Below are positions 17,071 through 25,077 of a stretch of 64,000 nt of DNA, piece after piece. Under the pieces are notes generated by a model. It saw only the letters and a list, made by a program, of their open reading frames with translations, ran no database searches and was not told the origin of the DNA. The DNA comes from Acidovorax sp. 69. Lineage in GTDB: Bacteria; Pseudomonadota; Gammaproteobacteria; Burkholderiales; Burkholderiaceae_C. The DNA lies in assembly GCF_002797445.1 (NCBI RefSeq), contig NZ_PGEP01000001.1, positions 248,001-312,000 of the forward strand, given 5' to 3'. Every line of letters begins with the position of its first letter. The stretch's first letter is position 1. Made by a program: the position numbers and the translations under genes.

Positions 17071-18066
17071 TCACACAGAGGCAGGGCCCTGCGCGCGCAT
17101 TGCCCGGAACTGCGGAGCAGCGACCGGTGGCGTCCAACGCCACGGCAGCACCTGGGGCCGCCACACGGCCCGCTGCACCGTGAGCTGCAGCACACGCTGC
17201 GCGCCGGGCCAGGGTGCGCAGGCTGTGGCGCCCCACAGCACTTCGGCGCGGGCCGCTATATGGAGCAAGCCGCCTTCTTCATAGTCCACGACCAGCAACC
17301 CGGCCATCGGGTGCTGCGTCAGATTGCCCAGGGTGTTGAAGAATTGGTTGCCCGGGTAGTCCGGCAAGCTCAGCACCACGCCGTGGTCGGTCTGCAGGGC
17401 CTGCACAAACCCGGGTTCGCCACCACGGTGCGACACATCCACCCCTTCGCCGCGCGCAGCACCGGGCCGCGGCGCCGAGGCACTGGCTATAAACAGTGTG
17501 TCGGACTGTCGCACCCGCGCTATCGCGGCGGCATCCAGGTCAGCGCCCAGCCACTGGGGTGGGCCTGGGGGTCTTGGCGCGGGGCGCAGGCCCGGCTGGC
17601 GTGCCTGGATGTACTTGGGGCAATTGCCAAAGCTCTGCGTCACCTGTACGGACAGGCACTGATCACCAAAGCTCGTCACCCGGCCATTCATGCGATTGCG
17701 CCGCCGCGTGTGGGGCTCTAAGCCGAGCACGCCCACCGCATCACCGGGCGCCAATTGCGACAGCACTGGATCAGCGGCGTCGGGGGCCGTGGCGATCTGC
17801 ATGTGCCGGGCATCCGGTGTATGGGCAAAGCCAGGGGGGCCTGCAAGCTGTGTGGCCCACGGCTGGCCTTGTGCATCCAGTGCCCCCAGCAGCAAGGTCG
17901 GCAACTTCTCGAACAGTTCGCGGTGCTGGTCAGGCATGTGGTCGCGCATCACCACCGCGCCCATGGCGGCCATGCGTTCACGCATGCCCACCCGCGCCTG
18001 CATCGCCTGTTCACCCGGGTGGAAGACATCCGCCACGGGGTCTTCAATGGGCGTTGCGGGTGTCAT
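17071..18066 (-). CDS. Pyridoxamine-phosphate-oxidase-like flavin-nucleotide-binding protein
   Basis: 331 residues. It has the split beta-barrel of PPOX-type proteins in two parts (LPTLLLGALDAQGQPWATQL near residue 54; then SDTLFIASAS, HRGGEPGFVQ and LSLPDYPGNQFFNTLGNL), typical of FMN-binding proteins of the pyridoxamine 5'-phosphate oxidase superfamily. The middle segment RRRNRMNGRV and the CPKYIQAR motif are also seen in larger members, sometimes fused to ferredoxin reductases. It starts at 18066, overlapping the GST stop by 4 bp, so it is the second gene of a GST operon. The specific reaction is unknown; detoxification is inferred. Confidence 0.78.
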   Translation of the reverse strand: MTPATPIEDPVADVFHPGEQAMQARVGMRERMAAMGAVVMRDHMPDQHRELFEKLPTLLLGALDAQGQPWATQLAGPPGFAHTPDARHMQIATAPDAADPVLSQLAPGDAVGVLGLEPHTRRRNRMNGRVTSFGDQCLSVQVTQSFGNCPKYIQARQPGLRPAPRPPGPPQWLGADLDAAAIARVRQSDTLFIASASAPRPGAARGEGVDVSHRGGEPGFVQALQTDHGVVLSLPDYPGNQFFNTLGNLTQHPMAGLLVVDYEEGGLLHIAARAEVLWGATACAPWPGAQRVLQLTVQRAVWRPQVLPWRWTPPVAAPQFRAMRAQGPASV

Positions 18067-18704
18067 TGCGTCACCTGCGCTGCATTGGGCAACCGGTCGG
18101 CCAGCGGCAAGTAGCCAGGCAACGCCTGCATGCGTGCCACCCAGGCCGCAACGCGGGGGTAAACCTCCAGGGGCAGCCCCGCAATGTGGGCCTGCGAGAT
18201 GTAGCTGACCATCGTGATATCGGCCAGGCTCGGTAGCGTGCCCCCCAGCAACCAGGCGCGTCCCTGAAGCTCCTGCTCCATGAACGCCAGCAGGCGCCTG
18301 CCGGTGGCCTGTGCGGCTTCGCTCACCGGTTGACCACACAGGGCTGCAAAACGCGGCGCCGCAACACCTTGCGCGAGCAAGCCCGCTGCCAGGCTGAACC
18401 AGCGCTGCAACCGGGCCAGGCTTTCGGGATCCTGCGGCATCCATGCGCTGTCTGGTGCGTAACGTTGCACCAGATAGACCAGGATGCCGTTGCTGTCGCT
18501 CAGTACGAGGTTTGAATCCACCAGCACGGGCACCTGGCCCAGCGGGTTGAGCGCCAGAAAATCCGCGTGCCGGTTTTCGCCCTCCAGCAGGTTGACCGGT
18601 ATCCGCTCGTACGGCAGACCCATCATCGACAGCAGCAGTTCAACCCGATGGCAGTGCCCCGAGATAGGCATGCGATATAGCTGGAGGGGGGATGTGGGCA
18701 GCAT
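18063..18704 (-). CDS. Glutathione S-transferase family protein
   Basis: 213 residues. N-terminal thioredoxin-like domain (LYRMPISGHCHRVELLLSMMGLPY), with the cis-Pro turn in NPLGQVPVLVDSN and the glutathione-contacting region VLSDSNGILVYLV. An all-helical C-terminal domain follows (SLADITMVSYISQAHI). Likely conjugates or isomerises electrophilic compounds with glutathione. ATG 18704 has AAGGA upstream; the frame continues far beyond it but overlaps the divergent LysR gene. First gene of a two-gene operon with the PPOX-like protein, controlled by the divergent LysR. Confidence 0.88.
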   Translation of the reverse strand: MLPTSPLQLYRMPISGHCHRVELLLSMMGLPYERIPVNLLEGENRHADFLALNPLGQVPVLVDSNLVLSDSNGILVYLVQRYAPDSAWMPQDPESLARLQRWFSLAAGLLAQGVAAPRFAALCGQPVSEAAQATGRRLLAFMEQELQGRAWLLGGTLPSLADITMVSYISQAHIAGLPLEVYPRVAAWVARMQALPGYLPLADRLPNAAQVTQ

Positions 18705-18743
18705 GGCGAGGGTCCTTGTCTGAAGGGTGAAAGAAGCCTTGAC

Positions 18744-18808
18744 GATATCTATTGCGATATCTGAAGTGAATAGCCATAGTTCAACTTTCAAAATTGCGAA
18801 AATTGAAA
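18744..18808. promoter_or_regulatory. Two inverted repeats in the GST/LysR divergent promoter
   Basis: GATATC at 18744-18749 and 18756-18761, and TTTCAA (18786-18791) facing TTGAAA (18803-18808) in an AT-rich stretch. Spacing and AT content fit LysR binding sites. The TTTCAA/TTGAAA half-sites recur before another LysR/SDR pair at 30690-30708. Confidence 0.5.
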
Positions 18809-18818
18809 TAGTCACCCC

Positions 18819-19757
18819 ATGGACCACCTCGACACCCTGCGTTGTTTTGTGACTGTGGCCGACGCGGGCGGCTTTGCCGTGGCGGGTCGGCAGCTTGGGT
18901 GCTCTGCCACCGCTGTCACACGCGCTATCGCAGCGCTGGAGACGCGGCTCGGTGTGCTGCTGTTTCAGCGCAGTACCCGCATGGTGCGACTGACCGAAGC
19001 GGGCGAGCGGTTTTTGCTCGATTGCCGCCCCATCCTCAACGACCTGCATGAGGCAGAACAAGCCGCCAGCGGCGCGCAGGCGGAGGCCCAAGGCCTGCTG
19101 TCCATCACCGCGCCGCAGATGTTTGGCATTCAGCATGTGGCACCGTTGGTGCAGGGCTTTTTGCGGGCGCAGCCGCGCGTGCAAGTGCGCACACTGTTTG
19201 TGAACCGCCTGGTGCATCTGCTGGACGAAAGCATGGACGTTGCCATCCGCATCGCGCACCTGCCAGATTCCGGCCTCACCGCGTTGCAAGTGGGTGCGTT
19301 GCGCCGCCTTGTGGTGGCGTCGCCCGCCTATCTGGCGCAGTACGGCAGGCCGCAGCATCCGGCAGAACTGAGTTCGCACCGAGCCATCGGTTTTTCGTTC
19401 GACGCGCGAACGGCTGCTCCCTGGAAGTTTCGTGATGGCGCCACAGGCCACCCGCAGTTCGCCTGGATCAGCAATAGCAATGAGGTGGACATTGCGGCGG
19501 CAGAGGCAGGCTTGGGCTTGACGCGGTGTCTGGCCTACCAGGCCGCAGCAGGATTGCGCGCAGGACGGCTGCGCATCGTGCTGACCGAACACGAATTGCC
19601 GCCGGTGCCTGTGCACATCGTCTACCCCGCTGGGCGGAAGGCGCCCGCCAAGGTGCGCGCCTTTGTGGAGTTTGCGCGCGAGCGGCTGGCGAAGGAGCCG
19701 GTACTGAACGGTCGCGGTCTGGGGCGCGGTAACACCTTGTTGCCACAAACTTTCTGA
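18819..19757 (+). CDS. LysR-family transcriptional regulator, divergent from the GST operon
   Basis: 312 residues. Starts MDHLDTLRCFVTVADAGGF; HTH around residues 18-38 (AVAGRQLGCSATAVTRAIAA), then the effector domain. This layout, with the gene divergent from a GST operon, is frequent in beta- and gammaproteobacteria. Likely controls the GST and flavoprotein genes and itself. Effector unknown. Confidence 0.88.
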   Translation: MDHLDTLRCFVTVADAGGFAVAGRQLGCSATAVTRAIAALETRLGVLLFQRSTRMVRLTEAGERFLLDCRPILNDLHEAEQAASGAQAEAQGLLSITAPQMFGIQHVAPLVQGFLRAQPRVQVRTLFVNRLVHLLDESMDVAIRIAHLPDSGLTALQVGALRRLVVASPAYLAQYGRPQHPAELSSHRAIGFSFDARTAAPWKFRDGATGHPQFAWISNSNEVDIAAAEAGLGLTRCLAYQAAAGLRAGRLRIVLTEHELPPVPVHIVYPAGRKAPAKVRAFVEFARERLAKEPVLNGRGLGRGNTLLPQTF

Positions 19758-19843
19758 CCTGTCATCGCCGCCTGTCGGCGTGCCGTTGTAGGTACAAGTC
19801 CGGCGTTTTGTCGGGCGGTTTATCCGATCTGAAAGGATTTCTC

Positions 19844-20185
19844 ATGAACAAGCTCATCGCTGTCCTGCTCGCTGGTTTCTTCGCTACCGCATCCTTTGCC
19901 CAGGCACCTGCTACCCCCGCGACGCCAGCGACGCCTGCGAAATCTGCGGTACCTGCAGCCCCTGCGACAACGGCCATGCCTGCAACGCCAGCGGCACCCG
20001 CCACGGCAGCCATGCCCGCAGCGCCTGCCGCCAAAGCCGAGGTCAAACCTGCCGTAGCAATGCCTGCCGCCACGGCATCTGCACCGGCAGAAAAGAAGGT
20101 GGAGAAAAAGGCACACAAGGCCAAGAAGTCCAAGCCAGCGGCAGAAAAGAAAATGGACGCCGCCAAGCCCGAAGCCGCCAAATAA
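19844..20185 (+). CDS. Small exported Ala/Pro/Lys-rich protein
   Basis: 113 residues. A clear signal peptide (MNKLIAVLLAGFFATASFAQ) is followed by about 55 residues of Ala/Pro/Thr repeats (ATPATPATPA-like) and a C-terminal tail dense in Lys (EKKVEKKAHKAKKSKPAAEK). No known domain. The composition suggests a disordered periplasmic polycation that could bind DNA, peptidoglycan or polyanions, which is speculation. Good ribosome site (GAAAGGA) and a strong terminator after it mark it as a real single-gene unit. Confidence 0.72.
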   Translation: MNKLIAVLLAGFFATASFAQAPATPATPATPAKSAVPAAPATTAMPATPAAPATAAMPAAPAAKAEVKPAVAMPAATASAPAEKKVEKKAHKAKKSKPAAEKKMDAAKPEAAK

Positions 20186-20205
20186 TCTCTGAAGATTTCT
20201 GCGCC

Positions 20206-20233
20206 AAAAAAAGCCCGCGTTGCGGGCTTTTTT
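20206..20233 (+). terminator. Rho-independent terminator
   Basis: Stem GCCCGC / GCGGGC with a 3-nt loop, flanked by seven A on the left and six T on the right. Lies 20 bp after the Ala/Pro/Lys-rich protein gene. Classic intrinsic terminator, able to work both ways. Confidence 0.88.
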
Positions 20234-20241
20234 GTTGGATC

Positions 20242-20452
20242 AACAAAGCGTTTGGCTCACAGGCCATTGCCTGCATCCGCGCGTTGGGCCTGCACGAATG
20301 CACGGTCCATCGGGATGGGGATGGGTCTCGCCATCGGCCACCCGCTGGATGCCACAGGTGCCCGCGTCTCCGGCAAGGAGGCTACGTTGTTGCAGCGGGA
20401 CAGTGGCCGCTACACGCTGGCTACGCCGTGTATCGGCGGCTGGCACAAGAGG
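20242..20452 (+). pseudogene. Remnant of a thiolase (acetyl-CoA acetyltransferase) C-terminus
   Basis: Two adjoining frames spell thiolase C-terminal motifs. NKAFGSQAIACIRALGLHE reads from 20242 (compare the family motif NEAFA.Q.LA..R.LGL). After a +1 shift, GMGLAIGHPLDATGARVSG follows (family GGAIALGHPLGASGAR), then YTLATPCIGG in place of the family's CxGGGxG. The rest of the enzyme is absent. The fragment sits directly behind a terminator and has no start, so it is a decayed insertion or recombination scar. Confidence 0.65.
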
Positions 20453-20529
20453 CGGCGGTGCTGGAAACTCTCTGAGTTCATCAGAGCCTTGTTACCTGCG
20501 CCGCTGCGTGCGCCTGGCGGTGTGTGCGC

Positions 20530-21003
20530 TCAGTGCTGATGCCCGTGTGCACCATGCACATGGCGGTGTGCAATTTCTTCAGCGCTTGCCGCACGCACAT
20601 CCGTGACCTTGCAGCTGAACTTCAGGGCCTGGCCCGCCAGCGGGTGGTTGCCGTCCAGGTGCACTTCTGGTCCTTTGATCTTGACCACGTTGAACACGGC
20701 GGGCTGGCCGTCGCTGCCCACACCCTGCAACTGGCCACCCACCTTCACGCCCGGGGGGAACTCGCTCTTGGGGATGGTGCGCACCAGGCCTTCGTCGCGG
20801 GCGCCAAAGGCGTCTTCCACGGCCAGGTCCAGCGCGGTGCTGAAGCCAACGGTCTGGCCTCCGAGGGCTGCTTCGACCTTGGGGAAGATGTTTTCATAAC
20901 CGCCGTGCAGGTACGACAGGCTGCCACCGTCCAGCGGCTTGCCTTCGGGCGTGGTGACTTTGTAGGTGATGGTGACGGCGGAGTCTTTGGTGATGGTGGT
21001 CAT
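20530..21003 (-). CDS. slyD: FKBP-type peptidyl-prolyl cis-trans isomerase, SlyD-like
   Basis: 157 residues. The FKBP half (ITYKVTTPEGKPLDGG, YLHGGYENIFPKVEAAL) is interrupted by the insert-in-flap chaperone domain (about 70-130; EDAFGARDEGLVRTIPKSEFP), as in SlyD. It ends in a short His-rich tail (HRHVHGAHGHQH) suited to nickel or other metal binding. Cytoplasmic folding helper and metallochaperone. The ATG at 21003 matches the family start. Confidence 0.92.
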   Translation of the reverse strand: MTTITKDSAVTITYKVTTPEGKPLDGGSLSYLHGGYENIFPKVEAALGGQTVGFSTALDLAVEDAFGARDEGLVRTIPKSEFPPGVKVGGQLQGVGSDGQPAVFNVVKIKGPEVHLDGNHPLAGQALKFSCKVTDVRAASAEEIAHRHVHGAHGHQH

Positions 21004-21516
21004 GAGGTATGCGCTTGGGCTCAGTTACTGGGGTGAGCAGCGCAGGGCCACGCACCAGCGAAAGAAAGTGGGCATTGTCTACGACATGGCCTCTGGGGCT
21101 TTGCAGGCACCCAACCGGGACTATAAGTTTCCGCGTTTGCAAGGCCGTTGGGGGCCACCGGTGTCGGCAGAAGAGCCTGGCAAAGGAATCGCTGTTAGTT
21201 CTTAGGCTGCATCCGCAATGCGCATTTTCCCCGACCTGCGCACGCAGGAATAGCTCGGAAACGCTGCGACGTATTTCGTCGCAGCGCATGGCTATAGTGC
21301 GACGTATCAAAACGTTACGTCATGCCTACCCAAACGTCCCGAAATACGATGCGAACTGCTCAAATGGCTACCCAAGAGCGGCTCGGGAAAGTCCGTCAGC
21401 AGCTGGGCCAAGAATTGATGTCCTGGAACAGATGCTTTGCGGGAGGCGATCGCGCAATCGCTCCGACATGCCTGCAAGCGGCATGACACCTCAGCAAGAA
21501 CAGAGCGCCCGCAACG
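21004..21516. other. 513-bp non-coding region upstream of slyD and the nuclease genes
   Basis: No convincing gene: open frames here lack family features and codon bias. It contains the slyD promoter region and the leader of the nuclease gene at 21517. The one structured element is a perfect inverted repeat, CGCTGCGACG-tattt-CGTCGCAGCG (21262-21286), followed by GTGCGACGTATC, which repeats the CGACGTAT core at 21299-21306. This may be an operator for the island or a cruciform. Confidence 0.5.
21262..21286. promoter_or_regulatory. 10-bp inverted repeat CGCTGCGACG/CGTCGCAGCG
   Basis: Perfect arms with a 5-nt AT loop, 230 bp upstream of the PD-(D/E)XK nuclease gene. The half-site CGACGTAT recurs at 21299-21306, which favours a protein-binding site over a terminator (no T tract). 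Confidence 0.45.
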
Positions 21517-22920
21517 ATGCCCCCTTTGAATCCCGACCTGCCAGCGAGCAACAGCCCACAGTTCCATCCAGTGCGGGACCTTCTGAGTGAAGTCTTGGCG
21601 CTGCAAGGACGCCAGCAAGCCCGAGAAACCCGCAGAGCGCGCGAGCTGCTGCAGCATCCTCTTGTGCATGATCTGGTGCTGACGGAAAAGGTTCAAAGGC
21701 AGCTGACCAGTGCGCGCCACAACATCTTTGAAGCACTGGGCGTTGCCCATAAAGAAAACTACCATTCCCGCTTCATCGGCTACCTCTTCAACCCGAGTGG
21801 CGAGCACGACCAAAACGATGTGTTCTTGCGTGCCCTACTGCAGTGGGTAGCGCTGCAGATCGATCTTTCATCGGCTGTTCGCGTATCAATAGATGCCTAT
21901 CTGGGTGGTGCCTTGCATCGCGCTAAAGCCAAAGTCACCACGGAGCTGGACACAGGGGGATACGGGCGTGTTGACCTGGTGATCGAACTGCCGGGTGGCA
22001 CCACCGTCGCCATCGAAAACAAGGTCTACGCAGGCGAGCAAGACAGGCAGCTGAGCAGGTACTGGCAGTGGCTGCGATCACGCCCCGGACGTTCTGCTGA
22101 GCAGACGGCACTCATTTTTCTCACCCCTGATGGCAGAGCGGGTGCGACGTCTGCGGCCGGAGATTCCGTTGTGTGCATGTCCTACGCACACTTAGCGCAA
22201 GTGCTTGAGAGAGGGGGTGCCGGGTGCCCGCCCTCCGCAATTTCTCTGCTTCAATCAGTATCCCAGTACACCCATCTGTGCCGAAGCATCGCAACAGGAA
22301 ACGCGACTATGACCAAGCCCAATAGCGATATTCAAAACCTGCTGGATGACCCTGCTCAGCTTGAAGCTGCGTTCACCCTTGCAGAGCAGTTGGAAGAAAA
22401 GAAAAAATCCATCCTGAAGAACTTTTCTCTCCATGTAGTGGACTTGTTGAATCAAGAACTGCAAGGGGCAAACCTCCACCAGAAACCATGGATCGCCAGC
22501 CTTGAGCCAGGCAACGAATGCATCTACGGCATTGGGGCAGACGGCGCGTTTGGCAAAAATTACCGATGCGTGGTTGAGAACCAATTCAAAGGATGGATTA
22601 ACGTGGGGTGGCTAAACGCCCACAGACGGCAAATCTGTGAAGACGTAGTACTGCAAGACGAGATGGTGCAGCAAACGGGGGGCTGGACAGACAAAGACTG
22701 GTGGCTCTGCACGAAAGCGCTTTTCAAAAACGCCCCAGAGGCAAGCCCTCTGCTAAACGCGACAGCCCAAAATCTTCTTCAGCTCCACGAAGACAACCGT
22801 GATGTAGATCACCCTCTTGCCCAGCGCTTGGCGGAGGAGGTTTGGGCCATCTTCAACCCCTTCCAAGAACGGGTGCAGGCCTTATTGAATCCGTCTGTCA
22901 ACAGCATTTCCAGCCGCTGA
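21517..22920 (+). CDS. PD-(D/E)XK nuclease superfamily protein
   Basis: 467 residues. The nuclease core is readable as GRVDLVIEL with Asp153, then AIENKVYAGEQDRQLSRY with Glu167 and Lys169, the PD-(D/E)XK pattern of the PDDEXK_4 type. An N-terminal helical region has NIFEALGVAHKENYHSRFIGYLFNP, a hallmark of this family. The last 200 residues (from about 265) are an extra, less familiar module (EEKKKSILKNFSLHVVDLLN, Trp-rich strand region). Members often occur in phage-defence islands, though few have a proven role. Start uncertain, no clear Shine-Dalgarno. Only 27 bp separate it from the next gene. Confidence 0.8.
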   Translation: MPPLNPDLPASNSPQFHPVRDLLSEVLALQGRQQARETRRARELLQHPLVHDLVLTEKVQRQLTSARHNIFEALGVAHKENYHSRFIGYLFNPSGEHDQNDVFLRALLQWVALQIDLSSAVRVSIDAYLGGALHRAKAKVTTELDTGGYGRVDLVIELPGGTTVAIENKVYAGEQDRQLSRYWQWLRSRPGRSAEQTALIFLTPDGRAGATSAAGDSVVCMSYAHLAQVLERGGAGCPPSAISLLQSVSQYTHLCRSIATGNATMTKPNSDIQNLLDDPAQLEAAFTLAEQLEEKKKSILKNFSLHVVDLLNQELQGANLHQKPWIASLEPGNECIYGIGADGAFGKNYRCVVENQFKGWINVGWLNAHRRQICEDVVLQDEMVQQTGGWTDKDWWLCTKALFKNAPEASPLLNATAQNLLQLHEDNRDVDHPLAQRLAEEVWAIFNPFQERVQALLNPSVNSISSR

Positions 22921-22947
22921 ATCCTGCATTCAACCAACCCAAACCCT

Positions 22948-23151
22948 ATGACCTACGCCGCAAAAATCGAAGGCACCAACGTGAAGATCGTTGAGATCCG
23001 CACCAACAGCACTAAGCGCACCTTGGGCTGTGCAAACTACAAGGGAGCCAAGTCCGTCAACATCACCGGCGATCTGGCGGCAGTGACCTGCGGTGACGGC
23101 AAGGTGCGTGTGTACGAAATACGAACGGGCTCGCTCAAACGGACGCTGTAG
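22948..23151 (+). CDS. Small 67-residue protein with duplicated 15-residue motif
   Basis: Residues 12-26 (VKIVEIRTNSTKRTL) and 53-67 (VRVYEIRTGSLKRTL) are near-copies. Between them is a strand-turn-strand segment with GDLAAVTCGDGK, giving a beta-propeller-blade-like pattern, but far too short for a propeller. It could oligomerise into one or pair with a neighbour. No recognised family. It sits between two nuclease genes with gaps of 27 and 41 bp on the same strand, so it is probably co-transcribed with them. No obvious ribosome site, which lowers certainty. Confidence 0.55.
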   Translation: MTYAAKIEGTNVKIVEIRTNSTKRTLGCANYKGAKSVNITGDLAAVTCGDGKVRVYEIRTGSLKRTL

Positions 23152-23192
23152 CACGGCAAACACTCCCCTCAGCACCTACTTGCTCCATAACG

Positions 23193-24944
23193 ATGAAACC
23201 TCCTGGCCTCTCCAAGTCCCGCATCGCTGCCTGGCGGCAGTGCCCGCGCAAGCTGTGGCTGCAAGTGCACCGGCCTGATCTCCTAGAAGTGTCTGAGGAA
23301 GTAGAGCGCGGACACCAAATTGGCTATGAAGTCGCAGAGGTCGCTCGCTCGCTGTTTCCGAACGGCGTTCTCATTGACGGTGAAACCGATTTGCAGTCTG
23401 CGCTGGACGCCACGCACAGCACCATGCGGCAATTCCCGGACCGCCCCCTTTACGAAGCGACTTTCCAGCACGACAACGTCCTGGTGCGGGCCGATCTCTT
23501 GCTGCCCACGCCAACGGGCTACCGGATGGTCGAGGTAAAGTCTTCCGCCAGCGTCAAGCCCAGCCATTGGGACGACTGCGCCTTGCAAGCCTGGGTGCTC
23601 CGGCAAAGCGGCGTTTCGCTGAGTACCGTCGAACTGGCCCATATCGACACCGCCTTCGTTTACCAAGGGAACGGCGACTATCAAGGGCTCTTGCACCATG
23701 CTCCGTTGGATGCAGACATTGAGCCCATGATGGAAAGCGTTGCCCATTGGATTGATCAGGCACGCCTGGTATTGCAAGGGACTGAGCCTGCAACGGCCAC
23801 CGGCGCGCAATGTGACGATCCTGTCGAATGCCCTTTCAAGTCGCACTGCGGCGTGGCGGCCACAGAGGAAATGCCAGAGCCCGACTACACGCTAGACGTG
23901 TTTCCACGCATGCGATCTGCCCTCAAAAACGAGCTGCGAGCACAAGGTGTTTTCGACGCTTTGCTGGTGCCCCAGGATCATCTCAACGAAACGCAACTGC
24001 GGGTACAAGAGTGCAGCCGCACCGGTCAGATGTGGCTGTCAGACGCTGCTGCCCGGGTGTTGGGAGGCCTGCCCTACCCACGCTACTACCTAGATTTCGA
24101 GACCATCAAACTGGCCGTGCCACGCTGGGCGAATACGAGTCCCCACCGCACGCAGGTGCCGTTTCAGTGGTCTTGCCACATCGAAGAGGAATCAGGAGAA
24201 CTGCGGCACGCCATGTTCCTCGACGTGACAGGCAATGACCCACGCCGCCAGTTCGCGCAGAGCTTGGTGGAAGTGGTGGGCGACAAGGGCCCGGTACTGG
24301 TGTACTTCCAAGGGTTTGAAAAAAGCCGCATTGCCGAACTGGCTGCCCTGTACCCGGATCTGGCGGCACAGTTGGAAGCCATCAACGACAGAGTTATCGA
24401 TCTGCTTCCGCTCACCCGGGAGAGCTACTACCACCCCAACATGCGCGGGTCTTGGTCTATCAAGGCGGTGCTGCCCACCGTCGCCCCCGATCTGGACTAC
24501 GGGCAGATCGCCGTGAGTAACGGCACAGCCGCGCAGACTGCGTATGCCGAAATTGTGCATCCCGAAACCACCGACGCGCGACGGCAGCTACTGACCGAAG
24601 GGCTGCGCGAGTACTGCAAGCTCGACACACTGGCGATGGTGCGGCTCGCGCATTTTTTGAGTGAGACAACCTCTTGGCGGTACTTCCTGCCAGCCATCGG
24701 CAATGGCGGCGCGCCCTTCTTTCACGCACTGCGAGAGGACGCTCCTCTGGACCCGCCGCTCCAGGAAGCAGCAGAACTTCTGCGCGAACGCTGCCGCAGC
24801 GCAGACAACAGAGTGATTCCTGATGCGGTGTCATGGCTACAAAGAAAGCTGAGAAGCGGGTATGTAAGAACCCAAGCGCTGGTTCAAGAGCTGACAGCAG
24901 CTGGGGTCCTGTCATCCCTTGTTGAGCGGCAAAAGCAACGATGA
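23193..24944 (+). CDS. DUF2779 protein: Cas4/RecB-like nuclease fused to DEDD exonuclease-like domain
   Basis: 583 residues. The N-terminal half looks like a Cas4/AddB-type iron-sulfur nuclease: Cys17 in RQCPRKLW, Asp101 (VRADLLLP), Glu114-x-Lys116 (VEVKSS) and a Cys cluster CDDPVECPFKSHC near 207-219 that would supply the remaining 4Fe-4S ligands. The C-terminal half is RNase H-fold DEDD-like: Asp301/Glu303 in YLDFETIKL, then VIDLLPLTRESYYHPNMRGS and Asp478 in YCKLDTLAMV. Family DUF2779 is functionally uncharacterised to my knowledge. Third gene of the nuclease cluster. A role in defence or DNA repair is inference. Confidence 0.82.
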   Translation: MKPPGLSKSRIAAWRQCPRKLWLQVHRPDLLEVSEEVERGHQIGYEVAEVARSLFPNGVLIDGETDLQSALDATHSTMRQFPDRPLYEATFQHDNVLVRADLLLPTPTGYRMVEVKSSASVKPSHWDDCALQAWVLRQSGVSLSTVELAHIDTAFVYQGNGDYQGLLHHAPLDADIEPMMESVAHWIDQARLVLQGTEPATATGAQCDDPVECPFKSHCGVAATEEMPEPDYTLDVFPRMRSALKNELRAQGVFDALLVPQDHLNETQLRVQECSRTGQMWLSDAAARVLGGLPYPRYYLDFETIKLAVPRWANTSPHRTQVPFQWSCHIEEESGELRHAMFLDVTGNDPRRQFAQSLVEVVGDKGPVLVYFQGFEKSRIAELAALYPDLAAQLEAINDRVIDLLPLTRESYYHPNMRGSWSIKAVLPTVAPDLDYGQIAVSNGTAAQTAYAEIVHPETTDARRQLLTEGLREYCKLDTLAMVRLAHFLSETTSWRYFLPAIGNGGAPFFHALREDAPLDPPLQEAAELLRERCRSADNRVIPDAVSWLQRKLRSGYVRTQALVQELTAAGVLSSLVERQKQR

Positions 24945-25077
24945 GTGGAGCTGCGAGCGGCGACCAATTCAGCATCAGAACCGCGCGTCGCACGGCGCCC
25001 TCGAACAGGCGTTGAGTGCGCGTTTGGTGCGTGACCTGGAGTCGATGGGGGTTCGCCAGAGACAGCCCCTTACGCGC

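Noticed and set aside
21009..21590. Plus-strand frame of 193 codons before the nuclease gene
   Set aside because: Overlaps the nuclease start in another frame; no family features, runs through the inverted repeat and shows no coding bias.
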